Below, piece by piece: positions 56,680-64,000 of a stretch of 64,000 bases of DNA. Within the stretch, counting starts at the first letter, position 1. Each line of letters begins with the position of its first letter. The translations under genes and the position numbers were made by a program. The notes beneath the pieces were generated by a model, which had not been told where the DNA came from, ran no database searches, and saw nothing but the letters and a program-made list of their open reading frames with translations. The stretch comes from Thalassotalea loyana (GTDB lineage Bacteria > Pseudomonadota > Gammaproteobacteria > Enterobacterales > Alteromonadaceae), in NCBI RefSeq assembly GCF_030161435.1, contig NZ_BSSV01000008.1, positions 165,007 through 229,006 of the forward strand. Direction: 5' to 3'.

Positions 56680-57426
56680 TTATTCTTTAATTAATTTAAT
56701 TTCACCGAAAACGTCAGCTGTTTTATAACCCAAGTTCTTATCGCCATTAACCGGGCTAATCTTATGTGATCCCATAAAATGCTCACGTGATTCGGAGCCA
56801 TCGTTGTCACAGTAAGCCAACATGAATCCCATCGTTTTATTTTCCGTTAATGGGACGCGTGAATTAATTCTAGCGTGTGGTAAAAACATGTCATTGTGCA
56901 CTTGTATAGCCACTTCCCAAATCACTTCATTTGGCTTATCCGCCTGACGCTTCCAAACGCTATCTATGTGATCATTTAATAACAGAAATTGTCCTTGCCC
57001 ATTTTTTTGTAGGCCAATGTCAACGGCTTGATTATCAAGGGCAATATGATAGGCAAACGCGTTAAAATTAAACTGATGTTCACCACCAGAGTTATCTTCA
57101 TCCAGAAAGACTTCCAAACAATCATCATCCCAATATCGTTCTAGTGGATTGGCGTAACGATCGTAGAGAATATCATCGGTGATCTTTGCAGCTAAATATA
57201 AGTAATTTTCATCCCATAAGAGCTTGTATGAACCAGAAAAATCTTCTGCACTAGGAATGCTTCCTACAATGTGATGTTCAAGGTGTTTCCATGATGTAGT
57301 TTGCCATGCAGCTTCTGATAACTTGCCATCAATTTCTATTGGTAGCGGTGTATAAGGTACATCTTGGCCAACGCAGTGCATACTTGCGAGTAAACACATA
57401 GGTGCAAAAAAGGTAGAAAACTTCAT
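56680..57426 (-). CDS. Secreted CBM9-like carbohydrate-binding protein
   Basis: 248 residues with a signal peptide (M-K-F-S-T-F-F-A..., possible lipid attachment or plain cleavage near C-V-G-Q) and a CBM9-like sugar-binding beta-sandwich: E-I-D-G-K-L-S-E-A-A-W as the family opening, the L-W-D-E-N-Y-L-Y-L-A-A-K-I-T-D region, and D-D-D-C-L-E-V-F-L-D. The family binds reducing ends of glucans or xylans or serves as a domain of outer-membrane proteins. It starts at the base after the gluconokinase stop, so it is the fourth gene of the sugar cassette. It probably captures an extracellular oligosaccharide. Confidence 0.82.
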   Translation of the reverse strand: MKFSTFFAPMCLLASMHCVGQDVPYTPLPIEIDGKLSEAAWQTTSWKHLEHHIVGSIPSAEDFSGSYKLLWDENYLYLAAKITDDILYDRYANPLERYWDDDCLEVFLDEDNSGGEHQFNFNAFAYHIALDNQAVDIGLQKNGQGQFLLLNDHIDSVWKRQADKPNEVIWEVAIQVHNDMFLPHARINSRVPLTENKTMGFMLAYCDNDGSESREHFMGSHKISPVNGDKNLGYKTADVFGEIKLIKE

Positions 57427-57951
57427 TTACTTGGTCTCAAATATGGCTAATTCATTTATATAAGCAATAGCTTGTTGGGCTTGCTCGGCAGTTGAGTCTA
57501 GCACTGGCAACGACAATACGTTCGTTTCATCAGACGCTAGCGGCTCAAAAAGTTCAAGCTGGCTCTTTAACATAGTGCTTGGAGCAAAATGCCCTATTCT
57601 ATTTTCAAGGCGTTCAAAGATAATATCTTCGTCACCTTCAAGCAATATACCTAAACTATTTTTATTTATGCTCATCAATTGTTTACGCTGTGCAGCAAAC
57701 AAGCCTGAATATGCTATCACACATGGCTTATATTTATGGGTGAACAAAAATGTTGTGAGCCTGTTAAGCCATTTCAATCGTGTTGCTTGATCAATACTTT
57801 GACCACTCGCCATAATTGCTTTGGCCTCTTCACTATGAAAATCATCCGCATCAACCATCTCAATGTTAAGGGAGTTTGCGATTTCTTGAGCCAATGTTGA
57901 TTTGCCCGTACCACTGACCCCCATCACAAATACATAAACGGCGCTATTCAA
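57427..57951 (-). CDS. gntK: Gluconokinase
   Basis: 174 residues. P-loop kinase with Walker A GVSGTGKST, D-A-D-D-F-H-S-E-E and the lid R-I-G-H-F-A-P-S-T-M-L, characteristic of GntK, which phosphorylates D-gluconate to 6-phosphogluconate. The TTG at 57951 is chosen as start: it overlaps the GH94 stop by 8 bases and gives the normal 9 residues before the first strand. An upstream GTG at 57993 with an AGAGG in front is the alternative. It is placed between the phosphorylase and the binding protein, implying gluconate as an intermediate of this cassette. Confidence 0.85.
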   Translation of the reverse strand: MNSAVYVFVMGVSGTGKSTLAQEIANSLNIEMVDADDFHSEEAKAIMASGQSIDQATRLKWLNRLTTFLFTHKYKPCVIAYSGLFAAQRKQLMSINKNSLGILLEGDEDIIFERLENRIGHFAPSTMLKSQLELFEPLASDETNVLSLPVLDSTAEQAQQAIAYINELAIFETK

Positions 57952-60352
57952 GGTGTTTTCTCGGTAAATGGACTTCAAGCTGATAGCGCGCACCAGCCTC
58001 TACGTTACAAATAACTGGCTTATCAAGCGAAGTACCATTGAGCCAACATTGCATACTTTCAATGTCTTTTTGCTGATATTCAAAATTAATGTCAGCACCT
58101 CTAAAATGTCTTGTACCCGACAACCTAGTGAGATGCTTAGGTAATTTAGGTTGCACAAGTAAACGACCTTGCTTTCCTTTTAAACCACATAACTCTTCGA
58201 CGATACATCGATAAAACCAAGCCACAGTTCCAGTATTAAATAAGTGACTCGACTTGCCTGCATGCTCAGGGAATTGGTGATAGGCACCACGATAATAATT
58301 AGGCACAAAATGAGGCAGTTGCCCACGGATGATTTGATCAGTTTCCGTGGGCAACATTTTAGCGAGCACTGCAAACGCCATATCATTTTCACCAATTTGA
58401 TAAAGGCTATAGGCATAAAAGACACTGGCGTGATTATACACCGAGCCATTTTCGGCAATCCCTGCTGATTTTTGAGTTAAACGGCCAATACCTTCATCCA
58501 TTTGGGTGTAACTTGGTGCAAGCATCGTCACGCCAAACGGGGTATATAACTGTTTTTGTACCTCATTGAGCAGACTATATTGTTTCGCCGGACTAACAGC
58601 TTCAGCCAATAATGCCCAACTTTGCGGGTTCAGGTAAATTCTGCCTTCAACATCAGATTTAATACCAAAACTTCGACCATGGTCATTAATACCACGCGCG
58701 TACCAATCACCATCCCAACAATGAGTATTAACCGCATTATTAAGCGCAGTTTTAGCTTCTTTGAATTCAGCAATTTTATCCGCTAATGAGCCTTGTAGAT
58801 TTTCAGGTAAGTAATCATTAATCAATCGAATGAAACACTCAATACTATAAGCAGTCGCTAAACTAAGCCAAGAAGAGACCCCCTTTCCGTTGTGCCCCAC
58901 CATGTTCATTGGATCACACCAGTCACCTTGGTTAATAAAACACAAGCCCCGTTCATCTCGTTGCTCGAGCAAATATTCTATAGACTTGGTAAGGTGTAGG
59001 TATACCGGTGCTTGCTCATCGCTATCTTGAAAATCGAGTTGTTCCAACAACAACTCAGTATCATTAGTTTCATCCAAATAACACAATAAACTGATACTTA
59101 ACCATGCACTATGATCTCTATGTGGTACTTGATTAATATACTTAAGCTCTGCTGTTTCGTTTAACAAAATACCATCTGGCAACTCACCAGAAGCGTGCTG
59201 TTGAGACATAGTTCTAACAAACGCTCGTCTGGCTTTCGTTGGCGCTAGAAAGCTCAAGCCCATATTATCTTGCAAATAATTTCGTGTTTGAGGATCTGTG
59301 GTCAAACGGTTGGTTGTACCGTGCATATCGATCTGTCTTGGAAGCCATGTGTTGATATAGTTAAACAACCAAGATTCACTGCCAATAATGCCAGTGTGCT
59401 CCTGTATACTGACATTGGCCGACAATGAAGGCGATATGCTTGATTCATCGCTAAAGGCCACGTGTTTGATTGCGTCTATTTCATCCACATTTTTAGCAGC
59501 ACCAAATGCCCATTTGTTTTCAAACGCTTCATTCGGCGCTAGTTCGATGTCATATTGCATCGCCGCACATGCCACTTGATATTGTGTCCCACAATTAGGT
59601 AGTGAGCGTTGTCTAAGCGCCGTTGGATTTGATAAGCCGCCCTCGCCTTCAAACAACTCTTGGTTAGCCAACCAAGCATCTGGTGATCTCTCACTGATAA
59701 GAAAGGTTTTATCTTTTAACTCTTGATTTTCAAAATACTGCGACACTTTTTGATATGGCGTTATCGCACTGGCAATAATTGCATTTAACGTCTCGTCATA
59801 GTCTGCACTTTGGTTCATCCACGACTGATAGCCGACAGTAAAATAGGGATAAAGTGCTACCCGTTTTACACTACCTGACTGATTAACAATACTGATATGC
59901 CAACATTCAGCGATATGTGCGTTACAGAGTGAAACCCTAATGTTGATATTCAGGTCATTATGTGAAATTCGCCATGATATTTGGCCCTTTTCCTGTATGA
60001 ATACAAATGAATCAGTACGTTTTCTACAAGGCTCATACGGTAGTGAAATCAGCTCGCCAGTAATCAAGTCTTTTAAGTAAAAGAATCGCCCCGGATGATG
60101 AGCATAATAATGATGCTCAGGCTGAATAAATGTCGTTGCCTCTAAATTTGGCCCAAAGCTATATTTTGCGGGTTCTGGTTGCAGAAACTGGCTAATAGCA
60201 TAGCCACGACAATTTAGTTGCAACAACATTTTATCATTGTAGAGATAGCCATTGGCCTTTGGCATAGTAACTGGGCTAGTTAGTGTAACCTGCTCGTCAG
60301 TTACCGAGACGAGACGGGCTGTAGCATCTAGTTTTGCATCTTCTTTAGCCAC
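57944..60352 (-). CDS. GH94 disaccharide phosphorylase, probably cellobionate-type
   Basis: 802 residues from the GTG at 60352, chosen for its GAGGGG Shine-Dalgarno and 8-base overlap with the transporter stop. GH94 layout: N-terminal beta-sandwich, linker helix, (alpha/alpha)6 barrel and a short C-terminal domain. The general acid is D477 in Q-G-D-W-C-D-P-M-N-M. GH94 enzymes phosphorolyse beta-linked disaccharides such as cellobiose, chitobiose or cellobionate to a sugar-1-phosphate. The neighbouring gluconokinase favours cellobionate as substrate (products alpha-glucose-1-phosphate and gluconate). This is inference; substrate-pocket residues need checking. Confidence 0.82.
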   Translation of the reverse strand: MAKEDAKLDATARLVSVTDEQVTLTSPVTMPKANGYLYNDKMLLQLNCRGYAISQFLQPEPAKYSFGPNLEATTFIQPEHHYYAHHPGRFFYLKDLITGELISLPYEPCRKRTDSFVFIQEKGQISWRISHNDLNINIRVSLCNAHIAECWHISIVNQSGSVKRVALYPYFTVGYQSWMNQSADYDETLNAIIASAITPYQKVSQYFENQELKDKTFLISERSPDAWLANQELFEGEGGLSNPTALRQRSLPNCGTQYQVACAAMQYDIELAPNEAFENKWAFGAAKNVDEIDAIKHVAFSDESSISPSLSANVSIQEHTGIIGSESWLFNYINTWLPRQIDMHGTTNRLTTDPQTRNYLQDNMGLSFLAPTKARRAFVRTMSQQHASGELPDGILLNETAELKYINQVPHRDHSAWLSISLLCYLDETNDTELLLEQLDFQDSDEQAPVYLHLTKSIEYLLEQRDERGLCFINQGDWCDPMNMVGHNGKGVSSWLSLATAYSIECFIRLINDYLPENLQGSLADKIAEFKEAKTALNNAVNTHCWDGDWYARGINDHGRSFGIKSDVEGRIYLNPQSWALLAEAVSPAKQYSLLNEVQKQLYTPFGVTMLAPSYTQMDEGIGRLTQKSAGIAENGSVYNHASVFYAYSLYQIGENDMAFAVLAKMLPTETDQIIRGQLPHFVPNYYRGAYHQFPEHAGKSSHLFNTGTVAWFYRCIVEELCGLKGKQGRLLVQPKLPKHLTRLSGTRHFRGADINFEYQQKDIESMQCWLNGTSLDKPVICNVEAGARYQLEVHLPRKHLE

Positions 60353-61724
60353 GTGCTGTCCCCTCACCTAACTCGCCGTCTTCATCAAAAATTTCCTGTT
60401 GAAGTTGAGCAACTTTGTCGTCAGATAATGGGTAGAAGCTAATAATAGCAACAGCAATAACCGCAAAAACTCCTGGAATGATCGTCATCAACAATAAGAT
60501 GCCTTCATTCGATTGAGCCGTTTGCTCTTGGTTGGCAACATAGCCCATAGAGGCAAGCAAATAGCCAATCATAGCGCCAGCTAAAGCGCCTCCTAGCTTT
60601 TGTGAAAAAGCAGCGGCTGAAAAAATCATTGCGGTAGCTCGTCGCCCGGTTCGCCACTGAGAATAGTCTGCAGTGTCCGCATACATGGAGAAAACGAGTG
60701 GTGATTTAGGACCTAAGAAAAATCCAATCAACGCTTGTGTTACAAACATTAACGTAATTTGGCTTTTATCGATGAAATAAAACGCAACCGAGAGAACCGA
60801 CACCAAGCTCATCAATATTAATAACAAGCGCTTCTTGTCAAAAAAACGCATCATTATCGGGGTACTTGCAGCACCAAGCGCTAAAGCGATGAGGTAAGTC
60901 ATCGAAAAGCTACCAATTAAATCTGGCCTTTCGACAAAATATTTAAAGTAAAATGTACCCGTTGATGCACGTAATGATATGGTCATCATGATGACTAACG
61001 CTAAAACGAATAGCACCAACCACGGCTTGTTCTGGCCGAGATCTTTGATGTCTTGCATTACACTTGTTTGCTGATGTTGTGGTGGCGAAATACGCTCTTT
61101 AGTTGAAAAGAAAGTTAGAATAAATAACGACGCGGCAATACAGCCATATAAGGCCATTGTAAGTTGCCAACCAACTTGCTCATTGCCATTACCAAGGTAC
61201 TCAACAAGTTCAGGTGTCATGTACGCCACAAGGCTACCGCCGGAGAACGCACCAATGAATCGAAAACTAGTTAACGAGGTTCTTTGTTTGGCATCAGCAG
61301 TAACAACGCCGAGCAATGCTCCATATGGTACGTTAATAAAGGTGTAAGCCAACATCATAAAAATGTAGGTGGCGTAAGCCCAAATCACTTTTCCATTATC
61401 ACTTAAATCAGGTACGGTGAAGGTCAAAATACCTGCCGCCGCAATAGGAATAATGCCCCAAATCAAATATGGACGGAACTTGCCATACTTTGTATTTGTT
61501 CTGTCTGCGATGGCGCCCATAATGGGATCAGAAAACGCATCAATGATACGAGTAACGAGCATCATCGTGCCAACTACAGCGGGTGGAAGTCCAAAAACGT
61601 CGGTGTAAAAGATAAAAAGAAAAACGTCAAAAACACGCCAATAAAAATTTGAGGCGACGTCGCCACAGGCATAACCAAGCTTTTCTTTGAGAGACAATTG
61701 GTGGGACGCAGAAATACGCGACAT
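60345..61724 (-). CDS. GPH-family sugar:cation symporter (MFS)
   Basis: 459 residues with twelve membrane segments of the glycoside-pentoside-hexuronide family: L-S-L-K-E-K-L-G-Y-A-C-G-D-V-A-S-N at the N-terminus, D-A-F-S-D-P-I-M-G-A-I-A-D-R-T as the loop 2-3 signature, and Y-G-K-F-R-P-Y-L-I-W-G. Members move glycosides with Na+ or H+ across the inner membrane. The first gene of the cassette, it should bring the disaccharide to the cytoplasmic phosphorylase. A LacI-type operator is about 100 bases upstream. Confidence 0.9.
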   Translation of the reverse strand: MSRISASHQLSLKEKLGYACGDVASNFYWRVFDVFLFIFYTDVFGLPPAVVGTMMLVTRIIDAFSDPIMGAIADRTNTKYGKFRPYLIWGIIPIAAAGILTFTVPDLSDNGKVIWAYATYIFMMLAYTFINVPYGALLGVVTADAKQRTSLTSFRFIGAFSGGSLVAYMTPELVEYLGNGNEQVGWQLTMALYGCIAASLFILTFFSTKERISPPQHQQTSVMQDIKDLGQNKPWLVLFVLALVIMMTISLRASTGTFYFKYFVERPDLIGSFSMTYLIALALGAASTPIMMRFFDKKRLLLILMSLVSVLSVAFYFIDKSQITLMFVTQALIGFFLGPKSPLVFSMYADTADYSQWRTGRRATAMIFSAAAFSQKLGGALAGAMIGYLLASMGYVANQEQTAQSNEGILLLMTIIPGVFAVIAVAIISFYPLSDDKVAQLQQEIFDEDGELGEGTARG

Positions 61725-61822
61725 AGCTAATTCCTTTTATTATTAATTAGCAAACATAATATTCAAATTTTGTGCGCTAGCTTCCCCACCTACACTAGCT
61801 AAACTTGAAAACACAACAAAAA

Positions 61823-61836
61823 TGTAAGCGCTTTCA
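61823..61836. promoter_or_regulatory. LacI-family operator
   Basis: TGTAAGCGCTTTCA has the central CG and near-palindromic arms of LacI/GalR-family operators (TGAAAGCGCTTTCA type). It lies about 100 bases before the transporter gene, so a sugar-responsive repressor probably controls the cassette. No such regulator is encoded in the window. Confidence 0.75.
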
Positions 61837-61932
61837 AATCAATTAAATAAAGGTTAACTGGTGATCAAATAAAACACAAGCATTTTTGTAAAGTACCACT
61901 TGGAAAAGCATTGTATTTTGTCACGAATACAA

Positions 61933-61960
61933 AAAAGCCACGAACTATGTCGTGGCTTTT
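61933..61960 (-). terminator. Rho-independent terminator of gltX
   Basis: AAAAGCCACGA / TCGTGGCTTTT with a 6-base loop; leftwards it continues into more T. It stands 23 bases after the gltX stop. Confidence 0.9.
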
Positions 61961-61983
61961 GCATGATGATAAATTTTCATCAA

Positions 61984-63396
61984 TTAGCTGTTTGCAATAC
62001 GCTCAGCTACTACAGCTAGTGCCATATCGATACGTGCAACAACTTTGTCTTGAGGTAATAGCGCTAAAGTTACGTCTAACGACGGCGAGTTACCTGCACC
62101 AGTCGCTGCTACTCGTAAAGGCATACCAACTTTACCCATACCAACTTCTAATTCTGCAGCAGTCGCATTGATTGCTTCATGAATAGCTTCAGGCTGCCAA
62201 TTATCTAACGCTGCTAGTTTTTCTTTAACTAATGTTAGTGGCTCTTGCGCTACACCGCGCAGGTGTTTTTTCGCTGCTGCTGCATCAAACTCAGTAAAGT
62301 CTTGGTAGAAATAGCTAGAGATTTGCGCCATTTCTTTTAGCGTTTTAACACGGTCGGCTTGTACTTTAACGATTTCTTCCAACGCTGGACCATTTGCAGT
62401 TTCAATACCTTGAGCCGCCATGTGCCACGCTAAGTGCTTAGCAACGTAGCTTGGATCCATTGTTTTCATGTAATGTTGGTTTACCCAAATTAGCTTGTCT
62501 GTGTTAAATGCTGATGGCGCTCGGTTACAACCTGATAAGTCGAATAATTCAATCATTTCTTCAATTGAGAAAATCTCTTGGTCACCGTGAGACCAACCTA
62601 AACGCACTAAATAGTTTAATAATGCTTCTGGTAAGTAGCCATCATCACGGTATTGCATAACGCTTACTGCGCCATGACGCTTTGATAAACGCTTACCGTC
62701 ATCACCTAAAATCATTGGAATATGTGCATATACAGGAATGTCTGCACCTAATGCTTTTAAGATGTTAATTTGTTTAGGTGTATTAGAGATATGATCGTCA
62801 CCACGAACAACATGAGAAACCTTCATGTCCCAGTCATCTACAACTACAGTTAAATTGTATGTCGGGCTGCCGTCAGAACGGGCAATAATTAAGTCGTCTA
62901 ACTGTTGATTGCTAATCGTAATGTCGCCTTTCACTACGTCATTAATAACGACGTCACCCTCTAAAGGATTTTTGAAACGAATAACGTATGGCTTGTCTTC
63001 AGGGTAATCCGTGCGGTCACGCCACATACCGTTGTACTTTTCAATTTCACCTTTAGCTTTTGCTTCTTCGCGCATCGCTTCAACTTCTTCAGGTGTACAG
63101 TAACAACGGTAAGCATTACCCGACTCTATTAGCTGAGCGATAACTTCTTTATAACGGTCGAATCGTTGTGTTTGGTAGTACGGGCCTTTGTTCCAATCAA
63201 GATTTAACCAGTTCATACCATCTAAAATAGCATCAACAGATTCCTGAGTAGAGCGTTCAAGGTCAGTGTCTTCAATACGTAAAATGAAGTCACCGCCGTT
63301 TTTCTTCGCGTATAACCAGCTGTAAAGTGCCGTTCTTGCACCACCAACGTGTAAATAGCCTGTTGGGCTAGGGGCAAATCGAGTCGTTAAAGTCAT
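61984..63396 (-). CDS. gltX: Glutamate-tRNA ligase
   Basis: 470 residues, class I synthetase. The HIGH-equivalent is in [14 protein letters not shown] (residues 8-21), the KMSKS-equivalent is K-R-L-S-K-R-H-G, and zinc-binding cysteines lie in Y-R-C-Y-C-T-P-E-E. It charges tRNA-Glu. It is divergent from the tRNA-Val array, an arrangement also seen in E. coli (gltX-valU). Confidence 0.97.
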   Translation of the reverse strand: MTLTTRFAPSPTGYLHVGGARTALYSWLYAKKNGGDFILRIEDTDLERSTQESVDAILDGMNWLNLDWNKGPYYQTQRFDRYKEVIAQLIESGNAYRCYCTPEEVEAMREEAKAKGEIEKYNGMWRDRTDYPEDKPYVIRFKNPLEGDVVINDVVKGDITISNQQLDDLIIARSDGSPTYNLTVVVDDWDMKVSHVVRGDDHISNTPKQINILKALGADIPVYAHIPMILGDDGKRLSKRHGAVSVMQYRDDGYLPEALLNYLVRLGWSHGDQEIFSIEEMIELFDLSGCNRAPSAFNTDKLIWVNQHYMKTMDPSYVAKHLAWHMAAQGIETANGPALEEIVKVQADRVKTLKEMAQISSYFYQDFTEFDAAAAKKHLRGVAQEPLTLVKEKLAALDNWQPEAIHEAINATAAELEVGMGKVGMPLRVAATGAGNSPSLDVTLALLPQDKVVARIDMALAVVAERIANS

Positions 63397-63590
63397 ATTT
63401 TGCTCACAAAGTCGTTTAATAAGCTATGTGCTTATTAATAAAGAGGGATAAAAATTGGGCGTTATTTTAGCAAGCAATTAAAATGAATACATCTTTATCT
63501 AGCGATTGTTTCAAATCCGTAGATAAAACAAACAAAATGTTGAAATTTATAGCGAACAAACACTTTTTCAAAAAAAATCTCGGTATTTTG

Positions 63591-63618
63591 TTGACAGCTT
63601 TTAACTACCCCCTATAAT
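63591..63618 (+). promoter_or_regulatory. Strong sigma70 promoter of the tRNA-Val array
   Basis: Consensus TTGACA (63591-63596), 16-base spacer, consensus TATAAT (63613-63618). The GC-rich segment ACGCCCCCAC just after the -10 is a stringent-control-type discriminator common in stable RNA promoters. The first tRNA begins 17 bases after the -10. Confidence 0.93.
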
Positions 63619-63634
63619 ACGCCCCCACAGAGAC

Positions 63635-63710
63635 GGACGATTAGCTCAGTTGGGAGAGCACCGCCCTTACAAGGCGGGGGTCACTGGTTCAAGCCCAGTA
63701 TCGTCCACCA
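63635..63710 (+). tRNA. tRNA-Val(UAC), copy 1
   Basis: 76 bases including encoded CCA. A 7-bp acceptor stem GGACGAT/ATCGTCC, D-arm GCTC/GAGC, anticodon stem CCGCC/GGCGG around loop CTTACAA (anticodon TAC, reading Val codons), and T-arm ACTGG/CCAGT with TTCAAGC all pair correctly. Confidence 0.97.
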
Positions 63711-63735
63711 CTCTCTGTAAAGATTATTTCTTATT

Positions 63736-63811
63736 GGACGATTAGCTCAGTTGGGAGAGCACCGCCCTTACAAGGCGGGGGTCACTGGTTCAAGCCCAGT
63801 ATCGTCCACCA
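63736..63811 (+). tRNA. tRNA-Val(UAC), copy 2
   Basis: Identical to copy 1 over all 76 bases, including CCA. The 25-base spacer from copy 1 is AT-rich and unrelated to the other spacers. Confidence 0.97.
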
Positions 63812-63834
63812 ATAAGACAATAATTTTTGAATTT

Positions 63835-63910
63835 GGACGATTAGCTCAGTTGGGAGAGCACCGCCCTTACAAGGCGGGGGTCACTGGTTCAAGCCCAGTA
63901 TCGTCCACCA
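63835..63910 (+). tRNA. tRNA-Val(UAC), copy 3
   Basis: Identical to copies 1 and 2; separated from copy 2 by 23 bases. Confidence 0.97.
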
Positions 63911-63938
63911 ATTAAAATCTCTATTTGCATACCGCATC

Positions 63939-64000
63939 GGACGATTAGCTCAGTTGGGAGAGCACCGCCCTTACAAGGCGGGGGTCACTGGTTCAAGCCC
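63939..64000 (+). tRNA. tRNA-Val(UAC), copy 4, cut by the window edge
   Basis: The first 62 bases match the other copies exactly, through the anticodon arm and most of the T-arm. The 3' part lies outside the window. The array may continue beyond it. Confidence 0.93.

Noticed and set aside
63635..64000. Regularly spaced repeats resembling a CRISPR array
   Set aside because: Each repeat folds as a complete tRNA-Val with encoded CCA; these are tRNA genes.

Overview
The window looks like a chromosomal segment of a marine gammaproteobacterium of the order Alteromonadales, probably in or near Colwelliaceae (Thalassotalea/Colwellia-like). This is inferred from the AT-rich base composition, the proteobacterial gene orders (hisLGDCBHAFI; pyrH-frr-uppS-cdsA-dxr-rseP-bamA-skp-lpxD-fabZ-lpxA-lpxB-rnhB-dnaE-accA-tilS; yoaA-tsaB...fadD; gltX divergent from tRNA-Val genes) and the types of small accessory genes. 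No species assignment can be made without a search. I see no prophage, insertion sequence, CRISPR array or replication origin.

Layout. 1-1396: start of a large Ig-like-repeat lipoprotein running off the left edge. 1555-8214: a dicarboxylate/amino-acid symporter, thiopurine methyltransferase, SohB peptidase, a VolA-type lipase lipoprotein and a YciK-type SDR. 8277-15005: a leftward fadD-hydrolase-M50 peptidase-unknown-tsaB-yoaA-unknown block. 15267-22732: the complete histidine operon behind a leader peptide and a three-stem attenuator. 22822-25068: small genes (GNAT, MAPEG) and adenylate kinase. 25086-27145: a secreted metzincin protease and a membrane-anchored companion that resembles a detached protease propeptide. 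27312-29557: a polyphosphate kinase 2 gene grouped with an unrecognised 295-residue protein and a GAF protein, preceded by a perfect 15-bp inverted repeat. 29654-32902: astB, an unknown protein and a second symporter.

32937-51847 is the essential envelope/replication block, all leftward: UMP kinase, ribosome recycling factor, undecaprenyl-PP synthase, CDP-DAG synthase, DXP reductoisomerase, RseP, BamA, Skp, LpxD, FabZ, LpxA, LpxB, RNase HII, DNA polymerase III alpha, AccA and TilS. The usual rpsB-tsf pair is not upstream of pyrH. Instead a rightward string of ten mostly small genes (52208-56629) follows: a DsbA-like oxidoreductase, zinc-ribbon proteins, two GNATs, membrane proteins and a LysE-type exporter.

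56680-61724 is a tightly overlapping four-gene sugar cassette (GPH transporter, GH94 phosphorylase, gluconokinase, secreted CBM9-like protein) behind a LacI-type operator. The gluconokinase next to a GH94 phosphorylase suggests phosphorolysis of an aldonic disaccharide such as cellobionate. The window closes with gltX and, divergently, a tandem array of identical tRNA-Val(UAC) genes with a strong sigma70 promoter; the fourth copy is cut by the right edge.

The best candidates for something not yet described are the protease with a propeptide-like protein encoded in trans, the PPK2-unknown-GAF operon with its leader inverted repeat, and two genes whose ribosome-binding sites lie inside competing hairpins.
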